NCBI GenBank assembly: GCA_913009205.1
Contig: CAJVYC010000003.1
Span: forward strand, 62,001-126,000
Direction of reading: 5' to 3'
DNA length: 64,000 nt
Source of the DNA: an uncultured Fluviicola sp.
Lineage (GTDB): Bacteria; Bacteroidota; Bacteroidia; Flavobacteriales_D; Crocinitomicaceae
Shown here: piece after piece, positions 26,758-35,799 of the stretch
How positions within the stretch are numbered: position 1 is the first letter of the stretch
How the letters are laid out: every line of letters starts with the position of its first letter
Program-made: the position numbers and the translations under genes
Notes under the pieces: model-generated
Databases searched by the model: none
What the model was told of the DNA's origin: nothing
Seen by the model: only the letters and a program-made list of their open reading frames with translations

Positions 26758-26759
26758 GC

Positions 26760-28091
26760 TTGAAAGTAATCAAAAACATACATCTTACCCGTTGGTTTTT
26801 CGCCCTGTTTTCAGGCGTCATTATCCTCTATATCGTAGCGTATTCTGTTCCGGCCATGGAGTTTATTGCGAATGTTGTTCTAGCTTCCTTAATTTGCTTG
26901 ACAGCGATTGACGCCTTATTGGTATTCACAAGTGTAAACCCAATAGTGGTGACACGGGATGTGAATGCTAGACTGAACTTAGGCGACGATAATAAGGTTA
27001 TTTTAACCGTTAGAAACACGACGCCTCAGCCGATTAATTTTAGCTTGATCGAAGGTTATCCGGTTGAAATGCAAGATCGCAAAACGGTTTTGAAAGGAAC
27101 ATTGCTTCCAGAAAAAGAAAAAGTTTTTGAATACCAATACGATGCTTCTCAGCGTGGGAAATTTGAATTTGGAGATGTCTTTATCATCATTAGGTCAATG
27201 TTCTTTATGGCGTCGAGAGGTGTTACGATTCCGCTGAAGCAAGACGTCCATGTTTACCCATCTGTTCTGCAGATGAAGAAGTATGAGCTTCTAGTTTTTC
27301 AACAGCAAAAAACGAGTTCTGGAATTAAGAAAATCAGACGTTTGGGTAACAACAGTGAATTCGAACAAATCAAGAATTATGTTCAAGGGGATGATTTGAA
27401 ATCCATCAACTGGAAAGCGACAAGTAGGCGAAATGAACTTATGGTGAATCAATACCAAGAGGAGAAATCACAAAGCATTTATTGTATCATTGATAAGAGC
27501 AGAAACATGCAAATGGATTTTGACGGCTTATCGCTTTTAGATTACTCTATAAATTCGTCATTGGTGTTTAGTAACATCGCACTTCGAAAAGGAGATAAAG
27601 CAGGTTTAATAACTTATTCTGATAAAATTGGAACATTGCTTGCCGCTGAGAAATCAGCCGGTCAAATGCGTAGAATTCATGAATCGTTATACAATCAAAA
27701 GACTCAGTTTAAAGAATCGAATTTCGAAATTTTGTACCAATCAATACGTCAGACTATTCGGTCAAGATCGCTTCTTGTTTTATTCACCAACTTCGAAACA
27801 GAATTCTCAATGCGTAGAGCGATTCCAATGCTTCGTAGGCTGAATCAAAAACATGTTTTGGTGGTTATTTTCTTCCAAAATAGTGAGTTGCAAGAAATCG
27901 CATATCAGCCTTCTAAGAACATAAAAGAAGTCTACACATCTGTTGTTGCAGAACGTATGATTTCTTTGAAGTCGAAGATTGCGCGAGAACTTCGCCAAAA
28001 CGGAATTCAAACAGTACTAACGATTCCAAGTGAATTATCAGTGAATACAATTAACAAGTACTTGGAGTTGAAAGCAAAGGGGTCGATTTAA
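26760..28091 (+). CDS. DUF58 domain protein, MoxR partner
   Basis: 443 residues from the TTG at 26760. Two N-terminal hydrophobic segments (about 10-30 and 35-55) are followed by a beta-rich part and the DUF58 core, GDDLKSINWKATSRRNELMV, which precedes a VWA-like fold (YCIIDKSRNMQMDF; LLVLFTNFETEF). In the VWA-like part, D-x-S-x-N replaces the classic D-x-S-x-S of a metal site. DUF58 proteins are the usual partner of MoxR ATPases. Last gene of the tight cluster that begins at 21063. Confidence 0.9.
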   Translation: MKVIKNIHLTRWFFALFSGVIILYIVAYSVPAMEFIANVVLASLICLTAIDALLVFTSVNPIVVTRDVNARLNLGDDNKVILTVRNTTPQPINFSLIEGYPVEMQDRKTVLKGTLLPEKEKVFEYQYDASQRGKFEFGDVFIIIRSMFFMASRGVTIPLKQDVHVYPSVLQMKKYELLVFQQQKTSSGIKKIRRLGNNSEFEQIKNYVQGDDLKSINWKATSRRNELMVNQYQEEKSQSIYCIIDKSRNMQMDFDGLSLLDYSINSSLVFSNIALRKGDKAGLITYSDKIGTLLAAEKSAGQMRRIHESLYNQKTQFKESNFEILYQSIRQTIRSRSLLVLFTNFETEFSMRRAIPMLRRLNQKHVLVVIFFQNSELQEIAYQPSKNIKEVYTSVVAERMISLKSKIARELRQNGIQTVLTIPSELSVNTINKYLELKAKGSI

Positions 28092-28151
28092 GCTTCTGTT
28101 TCCGAACCTATTACTTTTTCGGTTATATTTATTCTAAAGAAAAAGAGAACT

Positions 28152-28760
28152 ATGAAATATTTTCTCGCATCCCTCGCTTTAACGCTATGTATAGGCTCCG
28201 CATGCAGTCAAGACGGTTCAGCACCAAAGGACAGGGAAGGTGACCAACCAAACAATTCCAACCGAGTTGTTTACAAAAAAAAGTTACAGACGATTATAAA
28301 AGAACAAGGAATTCCGAAAGGTCAACTTCTACTGAAAATCGATAAATCTGCGTATACGTTTTCAGTGTATCATGATGATTCATTGCTGATTAGTTATCCA
28401 TGTGTTTTTGGGTTCAATGAAACCGATGATAAACGTCAAGAAGGTGATGGCTGCACTCCAGAAGGGAATTTTGGAATTAGAAGTCAATACCCGCACAAAA
28501 GCTGGAACTACTTCATTTGGGTCGATTATCCAACAAAAGAATCATGGAGCAAATTTAGAAAAAGTAAAGCTGATGGAGACATTCCAAGTTCGGCCACAAT
28601 CGGAGGTGAAATTGGAATTCATGGAGTTCCAGAGGGTTATGATAGTATTATCGACAATAGAACAAACTGGACCCTTGGATGTATTTCCCTTAAAAACAAG
28701 GATATTGAAGACGTTTACAAGTCAGTTAACAGTGAAACGAAAATAGTGATTGTTCACTAA
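28152..28760 (+). CDS. L,D-transpeptidase family lipoprotein (YkuD fold)
   Basis: 202 residues. The signal ends in a lipobox-like IGSAC (Cys18), so the protein is probably lipid-anchored. The YkuD domain runs from about residue 57 to the end: KGQLLLKIDKSAYTFSVY, PEGNFGI, then the catalytic region with His157 in GIHGVPEGYD and Cys177 in WTLGCISLKN (S-x-G-C here is T-L-G-C). These enzymes form or use 3-3 cross-links in peptidoglycan or attach proteins to it; in Bacteroidota the substrate is often unproven. It follows the MoxR module by 60 bp. Confidence 0.88.
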   Translation: MKYFLASLALTLCIGSACSQDGSAPKDREGDQPNNSNRVVYKKKLQTIIKEQGIPKGQLLLKIDKSAYTFSVYHDDSLLISYPCVFGFNETDDKRQEGDGCTPEGNFGIRSQYPHKSWNYFIWVDYPTKESWSKFRKSKADGDIPSSATIGGEIGIHGVPEGYDSIIDNRTNWTLGCISLKNKDIEDVYKSVNSETKIVIVH

Positions 28761-28775
28761 TTCTTGCACATAAAA

Positions 28776-28804
28776 AAACCGCGCCGGCTTAGCCAGTGCG
28801 GTTT
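28776..28804 (-). terminator. Terminator between convergent genes
   Basis: Stem AAACCGC pairs with GCGGTTT around a GC-rich inner hairpin (GGCTTAGCC). Reading on the minus strand a run of seven T follows, so it mainly serves the lipocalin-like gene; it may also act for the L,D-transpeptidase gene. Confidence 0.8.
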
Positions 28805-28824
28805 ATAAAGTAACTTAATTACGT

Positions 28825-29241
28825 TTATTTCGTCGCTAATTCTGTAACATATGTAATGCCATTATTAACATTAGATAGTTTCATTTCGTCTTTCTTTAAC
28901 TTAATAATTGTCATTGTCGTTGTTCCGTTGTTATCAATAACCGTAATAGTGGTAGCGTCATCGTTAAACGCCCAAGTACCTGCATCATCAGTACTAATTC
29001 CAGCAATGGTATAAGTAGTAGTCCAAGCACCTTCTTTAGTAGCTGTAATTTGAGAAACTGGAGATAAAGATGAGATATCAATATCATTCGCTGTCAACGC
29101 CGACAACTCCCAAGTATTTGCAACTCTTGATTTTTTAGAAATAAGGCTAAAGTTTGATCCCTCTTCGTATTTGCTACATGAAGCTACCATTAAAGCAACT
29201 AGTGTAAAAGCGAACAACTTAAAAGTCATTGATTTTTTCAT
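28825..29241 (-). CDS. Lipocalin-like lipoprotein
   Basis: 138 residues. Lipobox VASC with Cys22, after which SKYEEGSNFSLISKKSRVAN leads into TWEL, the usual opening of lipocalin-like Bacteroidota lipoproteins (a W in the first strand). The rest alternates short strands rich in Thr and Asp (GAWTTTYTIAG, GTWAFNDDATTITVIDNNG, MTIIKLKKDEMKL). Such proteins sit on the outer membrane facing either side; the ligand is unknown. A full TATCTTTG element lies upstream on the same strand and a terminator lies downstream, so it is a single-gene unit. Confidence 0.8.
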   Translation of the reverse strand: MKKSMTFKLFAFTLVALMVASCSKYEEGSNFSLISKKSRVANTWELSALTANDIDISSLSPVSQITATKEGAWTTTYTIAGISTDDAGTWAFNDDATTITVIDNNGTTTMTIIKLKKDEMKLSNVNNGITYVTELATK

Positions 29242-29257
29242 AATGTGAATTTTTTGT

Positions 29258-29265
29258 CAAAGATA
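29258..29265 (-). promoter_or_regulatory. -7 element (TATCTTTG) of the lipocalin-like gene
   Basis: A full match to TAnnTTTG, reading from 29265 down to 29258, 16 bp before the start codon. A TTG is present upstream, but too close to be a standard -33 element. Confidence 0.45.
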
Positions 29266-29425
29266 AGGAAACGCAGGCAATTCCTCTAATAATAGTTTGG
29301 AATCTTAAAAAAATAAAGATCAATGAACTAGGCGTTTGCGATATGTTTCGAACCTTAAATTTCGGCTCTAGAATTAGGTGTTTGAGCATTATTATTCAAT
29401 GCTATTATCAAATTGTATGAAATGC

Positions 29426-29433
29426 TATCTTTG
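29426..29433 (+). promoter_or_regulatory. -7 element (TATCTTTG) of the carboxylase gene
   Basis: A full match to TAnnTTTG located 25 bp before the ATG at 29459. Its place inside the longer open frame shows that upstream in-frame starts are not used. Confidence 0.5.
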
Positions 29434-29458
29434 CCTGTATAGATCAAAACAACGTCAA

Positions 29459-31000
29459 ATGGACAAAAACCAAGATTTAAAAGACAGAAGAGAGGCATCG
29501 AAGCTAGGCGGTGGAGAAGCTAGAATTGAAAAGCAACATTCTCAAGGAAAGCTAACAGCAAGGGAGAGAGTTACTCTATTGTTGGATGAAGGTTCGTTTA
29601 ACGAGGTTGGACAGTTTGTTGAGCATCGATCCACGTCGTTTGGGTTGGAAAAGAACAAAATCCCAGGAGATGGAGTAATCACGGGCTATGGAACCATTCA
29701 TGGTCGACTAATCTATGTGTTCTCTCAGGATTTTACTGTGTTAGGAGGTTCTCTTTCTGAAACACATGCTGCCAAAATTTGCACAGTAATGGACATGGCG
29801 GTAAAAAACGGAGCTCCTTTAATTGGACTGAATGATTCAGGTGGAGCAAGAATTCAAGAAGGTGTAGTTTCCTTGGCTGGTTATGCCGACATTTTCTATA
29901 GAAACACAAGAGCATCTGGTGTTATACCTCAAATTAGTGTAATCATGGGGCCTTGTGCAGGTGGAGCTGTTTACTCTCCCGCTTTGACAGATTTCATTTT
30001 CATGGTTGAAGACACGTCATATATGTTTGTGACGGGACCAAACGTTGTAAAAACAGTAACCCATGAAGAGGTCACATCTGAAGACTTAGGAGGCGCTAAA
30101 GCACATGCTGAAAAATCAGGAGTAAATCACTTTACAGCTGCAAACGATGTTGTAGCATTGACGAAAGTGCGAGATTTAATGACTTTCCTTCCTCAAAACG
30201 CAAATGAATTGGCTCCTCAGCCAACCGGATACAAATTTAATAAATCGAAACTAAAGAACATCGGCTCTATCCTTCCAGAAAACAGCCAATTGCCTTACGA
30301 TATCCGTAAAGTGATTGATTGTGTTATTGACGACGAAAGTTTTAGAGAGGTTCATCAAGATTTTGCGAAAAATATCGTTGTGGGCTTTGCTCGTGTTGAC
30401 GGACGGTCTATTGGTGTGATTGCAAATCAACCCATTGCTTTGGCAGGAGTTTTAGACAACGACGCTTCGCGTAAAGCCGGTCGATTTGTTCGTTTCTGTG
30501 ACGCTTTTAACATTCCATTATTGGTATTTGAAGATGTGCCAGGATTCTTGCCGGGAACAGATCAAGAGTGGAATGGAATTATAACGAACGGAGCGAAGTT
30601 GTTGTACGCATTTGCTGAAGCGACAGTTCCAAGAATTACCATCATTGTTAGAAAGGCGTACGGTGGTGCATTCGATGTTATGAATTCAAAAAGCATAGGC
30701 GCCGATTTAAACTTTGCCTGGCCAACGGCTGAAATTGCTGTAATGGGAGCGAAGGGAGCAGCCGAAATTATTTTCAAAAGAGAAATCGCAGCAGCAGAAG
30801 ATCCTGAAGCGAAATGGTTAGAGAAAGAAGCTGAGTATGCTGAAATGTTTGCAAATCCATACAGAGCTGCTGAACGTGGAATTATTGATGCTGTAATTCT
30901 TCCTGAAGAAACACGAGCGAATGTTATTTCTGGATTCAAAATGCTTGAGAATAAAGCGGAGGTTTTGCCTAAGAAAAAGCATGGAAATATTCCGTTATAG
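29459..31000 (+). CDS. pccB: Acyl-CoA carboxylase beta subunit (propionyl-CoA type carboxyltransferase)
   Basis: 513 residues from the ATG at 29459; the frame is open further upstream, but the promoter element and family length support this start. It carries the two crotonase-like halves of carboxyltransferases: [48 protein letters not shown], then [29 protein letters not shown] and [16 protein letters not shown]. It would transfer CO2 from carboxybiotin to propionyl-CoA or a related acyl-CoA. The biotin carboxylase and carrier partner are not in the window. The family is certain; the acyl chain preference is inference. Confidence 0.92.
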   Translation: MDKNQDLKDRREASKLGGGEARIEKQHSQGKLTARERVTLLLDEGSFNEVGQFVEHRSTSFGLEKNKIPGDGVITGYGTIHGRLIYVFSQDFTVLGGSLSETHAAKICTVMDMAVKNGAPLIGLNDSGGARIQEGVVSLAGYADIFYRNTRASGVIPQISVIMGPCAGGAVYSPALTDFIFMVEDTSYMFVTGPNVVKTVTHEEVTSEDLGGAKAHAEKSGVNHFTAANDVVALTKVRDLMTFLPQNANELAPQPTGYKFNKSKLKNIGSILPENSQLPYDIRKVIDCVIDDESFREVHQDFAKNIVVGFARVDGRSIGVIANQPIALAGVLDNDASRKAGRFVRFCDAFNIPLLVFEDVPGFLPGTDQEWNGIITNGAKLLYAFAEATVPRITIIVRKAYGGAFDVMNSKSIGADLNFAWPTAEIAVMGAKGAAEIIFKREIAAAEDPEAKWLEKEAEYAEMFANPYRAAERGIIDAVILPEETRANVISGFKMLENKAEVLPKKKHGNIPL

Positions 31001-31062
31001 GATTTCGAAAAGATGTAATAAAATTGATCCAATAAGCGAAGAGAATTCTAGGTGCTGGAATC

Positions 31063-31245
31063 TTGTTAACCTTAATGGGAGTTCTCAAAATTTACATAAA
31101 GAGAATTTACACCGACAACAACGAAATTCATTGGTTTAATCAGTTAGTTCCTTTTGGTATCGGCCTTTTGGTGATATGCTATTCGCTGTTTTTGATCAAT
31201 ACTGAAAATCAAATAATTAATGGGGGTTTGGCAAGGTCAATTTGA
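31063..31245 (+). CDS. Small two-helix membrane protein, start unclear
   Basis: 60 residues from the TTG at 31063; the frame is open back to 31036 after a stop and would add KRILGAGI, completing a first hydrophobic helix (ILGAGILLTLMGVLKIYI). A short polar loop (KRIYTDNNEIHWFNQ) leads to a second helix (LVPFGIGLLVICYSLFLI). This hairpin layout looks like a real small inner-membrane protein, but no ATG fits and I do not recognise a family. It lies 62 bp after the carboxylase gene. Confidence 0.4.
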   Translation: MLTLMGVLKIYIKRIYTDNNEIHWFNQLVPFGIGLLVICYSLFLINTENQIINGGLARSI

Positions 31246-31339
31246 ATGCGACAAAGCAGATTAAGGTTTTGACACGGCGGTGAAATTTGAACTATACGTT
31301 AATTTCGAAAACGTATCTTAGATGAATTAGCAAGCAATT

Positions 31340-31525
31340 ATGATTGATATTCACTCAGACTCTATTTCCTTAACAACCTTGTTCACAGTACTCATCATAT
31401 TTTTATTTGTCGCCGATCTATTTTTGAATCGCAGAAAAAAGAGACATGAAATTAGTTGTGATGGAGATTTAAAGGGCTTTCACGAGGCTGTTTTAAGTGA
31501 AGATATTGAGTCGATGAAATTCTAG
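31340..31525 (+). CDS. Small single-helix membrane protein
   Basis: 61 residues from an ATG. A hydrophobic helix (TLFTVLIIFLFVADLFL) is followed by a basic stretch NRRKKRH, which predicts a cytoplasmic C-terminus, and an acidic tail. A TATCTTAG sequence about 20 bp upstream is close to the promoter consensus. No family is recognised. Short length and lack of neighbours in the same unit limit confidence. Confidence 0.4.
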   Translation: MIDIHSDSISLTTLFTVLIIFLFVADLFLNRRKKRHEISCDGDLKGFHEAVLSEDIESMKF

Positions 31526-31713
31526 GGAGATAGAGTAATATGGAATGAGTTCAAATTTTATATAAGCCGCAAAAGAATAGTATTTAATCCTCACTGACTC
31601 GTTGAAACTACACGTTTGATAAACCGCTTTCATCTTTAACAGTTGTCGGACTAGTATTTTGTAACTTTAAATGTTAAAAGCGCACCATTTTTATAGGCCA
31701 ATCAGTCTTTTTG

Positions 31714-31721
31714 TAATTTTG
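31714..31721 (+). promoter_or_regulatory. -7 element (TAATTTTG) upstream of the S74 protein gene
   Basis: A full match to TAnnTTTG about 70 bp before the ATG at 31790; no clear TTG at the -33 position. The leader would be long. Confidence 0.35.
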
Positions 31722-31789
31722 TACGTCATATTAACAGAAGGAGTACAACCTGGCATTATAAATTTTAAGCGAGACACTAAATCTTGACC

Positions 31790-33343
31790 ATGAGAAGTTA
31801 CCTAACTATTCTACTACTAATCCCATTTTTCGTAATTTCACAAGGTCCAGCCCAGTTTAAATATCAATCTGTGGTTAGAGACGCGGGTGGATTAATAATT
31901 GTAAACGCTCCCGTGGGAGTTCAACTAACAATTCACGACTTAAGTGCGACAGGAAATGTTGTTTTCCAAGAAATACATTCGGTAACCACTAATCAATATG
32001 GTTTAATGAACCTTGAAGTTGGTAGCGGAATCCCAACAGCTGGCACTTTAGGTTCTGTTGATTGGGCAAATGGAGCAAAATATTTAGAAATTGAAGCAGA
32101 TTTAACCGGAGGAACTTCATATTCAAGCTTTGGGACATCACAATTGTTGAGTGTTCCTTATGCATTACATGCAAATACATCTGGAACTCCAATTCTTCCG
32201 AATGGATCAATGATCGGCAACACATCGTTTTGGGATGGAACAACGTGGGTGACCAATAGTAATTCACTTTTTAATGACGGAAACAGAATTGGAATTGGGA
32301 CTGTGAGCCCCCAACAAAAATTAGATGTTTTGGGGCATTTTAATTTGGCTGCAGATAGCAGCATCATGTTCGGGAATATAAAAATGATCACAGTTTCCGG
32401 AATTAAGAGTATGTATTTAGGAGATAGTTCAGGCATTTCAAACACATTTGGAACCGCGAACACCTATTTGGGATACCATACGGGAGCAACAAATTTATTT
32501 GGCAGTCAAAACACTTTTATTGGGTCTGAAACCGGTGTGGCAAACAATGCTGGTGGAATGAACTCGTTTTTCGGAAACAGAGCAGGCTTTTCAAACACAA
32601 TTGGATATGAAAACACTTTTATTGGTGCTTTTGCGGGTCAAAACACAACCGAAGGCCAACACAATTCGTTTTTAGGAGTAACGACTGGTTCGTCTAACGT
32701 TGATGGTGAAGAAAACACATTTCTTGGAGCACACGCTGGATATTTTAATGTTTCGGGAAGTTTTAACTCATTTGTCGGGAATTTTGCCGGCGTGAATAAC
32801 GATATTGGGAACTACAATACTATACTTGGATTTGAAGCCGATTTGGCATTGGGAAGTTTTACCAATGCTTCGGCTTTTGGCTATAACGCGGTTGTTACAG
32901 CGAGTAATTCGGTGATGATTGGAAACACTTCGGTTACAAGCATTGGTGGACAGGTTGGATGGAGTACATTTTCAGATAAGCAGTTGAAGAAAAAAGTTCA
33001 AAACAATGCAATTGGTTTGGATTTTATCAATTCATTGAGAACTGTGAATTACGAATATATCACTGAAGGGCAGACAAACATTCGTTATACAGGACTTATA
33101 GCACAAGAAGTAGAATCAGTATTAGATTCTATGAACCTTGAGTTTAGCGCGGTTGTTAAGCCAAAAAACGAAAAAGATTTCTATTCTATTCGCTACTCAG
33201 AATTTGTAATTCCTTTAATAAAGGCAACCCAAGAGCAGTCGGAAACGATTAATAGATTAGAAGCTGATAATCAGGAATTAACAAAAAGGCTCTTAAACTT
33301 GGAGAAGATTGTTGATGGATTGAATAAAGATAAAAAAAGATAG
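31790..33343 (+). CDS. Secreted protein with YadA-like head repeats and a C-terminal peptidase S74 domain
   Basis: 517 residues from the ATG at 31790 (a TTG at 31784 is in frame). Order: signal peptide (ILLLIPFFVISQ); a beta-rich N-domain (FKYQSVVRDAGGLI...VQLTIHD) common in Bacteroidota tail-fiber-like proteins; six or so repeats of about 22 residues at DNA 32458-32830 with the pattern N-T-F-(I/L)-G-x-x-A-G-x-x-N; an S74 intramolecular chaperone domain (SDKQLKKKVQNN, with the catalytic Ser/Lys region, and TGLIAQEVESVL); and a final coiled coil (ETINRLEADNQELTKRLL). S74 domains trimerise a fibre and then cut themselves off. It stops 1 bp before the T9SS type B protein gene. Confidence 0.85.
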   Translation: MRSYLTILLLIPFFVISQGPAQFKYQSVVRDAGGLIIVNAPVGVQLTIHDLSATGNVVFQEIHSVTTNQYGLMNLEVGSGIPTAGTLGSVDWANGAKYLEIEADLTGGTSYSSFGTSQLLSVPYALHANTSGTPILPNGSMIGNTSFWDGTTWVTNSNSLFNDGNRIGIGTVSPQQKLDVLGHFNLAADSSIMFGNIKMITVSGIKSMYLGDSSGISNTFGTANTYLGYHTGATNLFGSQNTFIGSETGVANNAGGMNSFFGNRAGFSNTIGYENTFIGAFAGQNTTEGQHNSFLGVTTGSSNVDGEENTFLGAHAGYFNVSGSFNSFVGNFAGVNNDIGNYNTILGFEADLALGSFTNASAFGYNAVVTASNSVMIGNTSVTSIGGQVGWSTFSDKQLKKKVQNNAIGLDFINSLRTVNYEYITEGQTNIRYTGLIAQEVESVLDSMNLEFSAVVKPKNEKDFYSIRYSEFVIPLIKATQEQSETINRLEADNQELTKRLLNLEKIVDGLNKDKKR

Positions 33344-33344
33344 A

Positions 33345-35726
33345 ATGAAAAATATTAAATCGATTTTGCTCTTAACATTAAGCCTTAAAGCATTTGTTGG
33401 CCTGTCATGTTCGCCATGCGGGGTCATCGATAACTTATCGCAATCAATTACAGGAACGGTAATAACACTTGGATTTGATAGTAATGCAGGTTGGGATTGT
33501 TGTTACACTGGAAATATCGAAATTGTATGTGCAGGTAATGCATTTACAGGAGTTCCAAACTATACGAGTTCTCTACTTTGCCTTACACCGGGAAACCTTA
33601 CAGGAGTTCCTTATGCACCAGTAGCAATTGATATCTCTGCTTTTTGCCCCGGAGTATATTCTTGGCGCGTTAGCGAATGTGCGGGTATATATTCTACAAT
33701 AATGACATTTACAGTTCCAGGAGTTGCGCTTCCGTTGGCGGCGAACATTACAGTTTCAAATGATACAATTTGCTTGGGAGAAAGCGTTAATTTGGATATT
33801 CTTACAAGCGGTGGCTGTGGTGGACCTCTATCTTATACATGGACCGCATTTCCAGGTCTAAGTAATTACGGGATTGCTAATCCAGTTGCCACGCCGGCTG
33901 TTACTACAACTTATGGTGTAACGGTAAACGAAAATAGCTTTTGTAACCAACAAGTTTCACCACCAAGTGTTACTATTGTTGTACTTCAAAACTTAACGTT
34001 AGTCACCTCCTCTGTCAACGATACATGTGGAGCGGGTCTTGGCTCCGCAACTGCTTTAAGCGTCACCGGGCAGTCGCCGTTTACCTATACTTGGCCGGCA
34101 TCAGGAACTGTTGCGGCCACTCTCAATAATTTGACCGCAGGACTTTATACAGTGGATGTTATAGATGACAATGGTTGCGATGGAACCGTTGACGTTTTAG
34201 TAGACGAATTTGTTCCCATTTATCAAGGTTCGACAACAATTGTGAGTTGTGCCGGAGGTTCGGATGGAACAGCATTTGCAGAAATGGTACCCGCTGTGGG
34301 TGCCCTAACATGGCAATGGAATGATGTCAATGCACAAACAACACAAACCGCCGTGGGGTTGCCTGCTGGGCAATATACATGTACCATAACTTCGAGTACC
34401 GGGTGTTCCGAAGATGTTATTGTTGATGTATTGGAAAACCTGCAACTTGTCGCAAGCATTTTTGCTTTAGACGCTGTAAGTTGCAACAGTGGAAGCGACG
34501 GAGTGGCTGACTTAAATGTTATTCAAGGTATTCCTCCTTATTCATATTCTTGGACAGGTTCTTCCTCAACTAGTGACATAGCTACTAACCTTAGTGCTGG
34601 TCAATATACATGTACGATTATTGATGATTTGAATTGTACTATCGATTTTGATGTTGATATATTGGAACCGGATCCATTGGATATTACTTTTATTACGCCT
34701 TACACAGAAATTTGCCCTGAAGAAGGTATTTGGTTGAATGCTACTGGAATTGGTGGTTCTTCACCACACACATTTACTTGGTTTGAAAATGGCAATCAAA
34801 TTGGGACTGGGGATAGTATTTATGTTGAACATGACAATGCAAACACAGAATATTGTGTTGTTCTATCAGAAGACTGTGGCTCACCTACTGATGAAGAATG
34901 CACTATAATCAATTTCCACACTGCGATTAACCCAGCTACAAATTATGTATCCATATGTCATGTGAACAGAGCTGAATTCCAGAACCTTTCTTCGAATAAT
35001 TCTGAAATCGCAACAACATACTGGGACTTTGGAGAACCATTCAATCCAGGTGTTACAACACTTGGCTTAGATTCTACTTCAAACCAATATGAAGAAGTAG
35101 GAATTTATGATGTGACAATGACGGTTACTTCTATATATGGATGTGTATATATAGACATATTGGAAGATCAAGTCGAAATACTGGGAGATCCGATTGCAGA
35201 CTTTGATCTTTCTGTAAATCCAACTACAATTTTTGAAACTTCAGTTTTTATTCAAGATCACTCATCGAGTGATGTGGCTTATTGGGATTGGGACAGCCCA
35301 TATTCAGTGCCAAGCACAGCTACTGGTGTCTTTACAGAGTTTGAGTTTCCTATTGGTGAAGTGGGATCATATCCAATAACATTATTCGTAGAAACCGCTG
35401 ATGGTTGCAGAGATAGTGTTACTGTTTATTTGAGTGTTATTGAAAGAAGTTTCTTCGCACCAAATTCGTTTACACCTGACGGAGATGAGTTCAATCAAAC
35501 TTGGAAGCCTGAAATTAATGGAATTGACCCTTATGATTTTGAACTTTTGATTTTTAATAGATGGGGAGAACTTATTTGGGAAAATCATGACCCGGAAGTG
35601 GGTTGGGATGGAACATTCAATGGAAAAATTGTTCAAACTGGAGCTTACGTTTGGAAGGCCGTGACCAAGGATAAATACACGGATTCCCGCACGAACTATT
35701 CTGGAACCATTCAATTGCTTAAATAG
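33345..35726 (+). CDS. Cell-surface protein with SprB-like and PKD-like repeats and a T9SS type B C-terminal domain
   Basis: 793 residues. A signal peptide is followed by a Cys-rich module (SCSPCGVIDNLSQ; WDCCYTGN), an Ig-like region (SNDTICLGESVNL), three SprB-type repeats (each with a Cys-x-Gly start, PFTYTWP or PYSYSWT, and LTAGLYTVDVIDDNGC or similar), an Ig/PKD-like region and PKD domains near residues 545-700. The end is a gliding-motility-associated type B sorting domain (FFAPNSFTPDGDEFNQTW, IFNRWGELIWE, GWDGTFNGK, GAYVWKAVTKD). It would be exported by T9SS and displayed on the surface or used in adhesion or motility. Cotranscribed with the S74 gene. Confidence 0.9.
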   Translation: MKNIKSILLLTLSLKAFVGLSCSPCGVIDNLSQSITGTVITLGFDSNAGWDCCYTGNIEIVCAGNAFTGVPNYTSSLLCLTPGNLTGVPYAPVAIDISAFCPGVYSWRVSECAGIYSTIMTFTVPGVALPLAANITVSNDTICLGESVNLDILTSGGCGGPLSYTWTAFPGLSNYGIANPVATPAVTTTYGVTVNENSFCNQQVSPPSVTIVVLQNLTLVTSSVNDTCGAGLGSATALSVTGQSPFTYTWPASGTVAATLNNLTAGLYTVDVIDDNGCDGTVDVLVDEFVPIYQGSTTIVSCAGGSDGTAFAEMVPAVGALTWQWNDVNAQTTQTAVGLPAGQYTCTITSSTGCSEDVIVDVLENLQLVASIFALDAVSCNSGSDGVADLNVIQGIPPYSYSWTGSSSTSDIATNLSAGQYTCTIIDDLNCTIDFDVDILEPDPLDITFITPYTEICPEEGIWLNATGIGGSSPHTFTWFENGNQIGTGDSIYVEHDNANTEYCVVLSEDCGSPTDEECTIINFHTAINPATNYVSICHVNRAEFQNLSSNNSEIATTYWDFGEPFNPGVTTLGLDSTSNQYEEVGIYDVTMTVTSIYGCVYIDILEDQVEILGDPIADFDLSVNPTTIFETSVFIQDHSSSDVAYWDWDSPYSVPSTATGVFTEFEFPIGEVGSYPITLFVETADGCRDSVTVYLSVIERSFFAPNSFTPDGDEFNQTWKPEINGIDPYDFELLIFNRWGELIWENHDPEVGWDGTFNGKIVQTGAYVWKAVTKDKYTDSRTNYSGTIQLLK

Positions 35727-35737
35727 GGCAGAAGTAT

Positions 35738-35762
35738 CAGCGATCTATATATTCGCTGTTTG
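35738..35762 (+). terminator. Weak hairpin after the T9SS type B gene
   Basis: CAGCGA (35738-35743) pairs with TCGCTG (35753-35758), followed by TTTG. It lies between the adhesin stop and aspS. The stem is short. Confidence 0.3.
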
Positions 35763-35773
35763 CTAAAAGTGTT

Positions 35774-35781
35774 TATCTTTG
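35774..35781 (+). promoter_or_regulatory. -7 element (TATCTTTG) of aspS
   Basis: A full match to TAnnTTTG, 18 bp before the ATG at 35800. Confidence 0.5.
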
Positions 35782-35799
35782 CGACTTCAAAATTAAATC

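Noticed and set aside
28092-28151. Extension of the MoxR module to include the L,D-transpeptidase
   Set aside because: A 60 bp gap with a TATATTTA element suggests a separate promoter; shared function is not supported.
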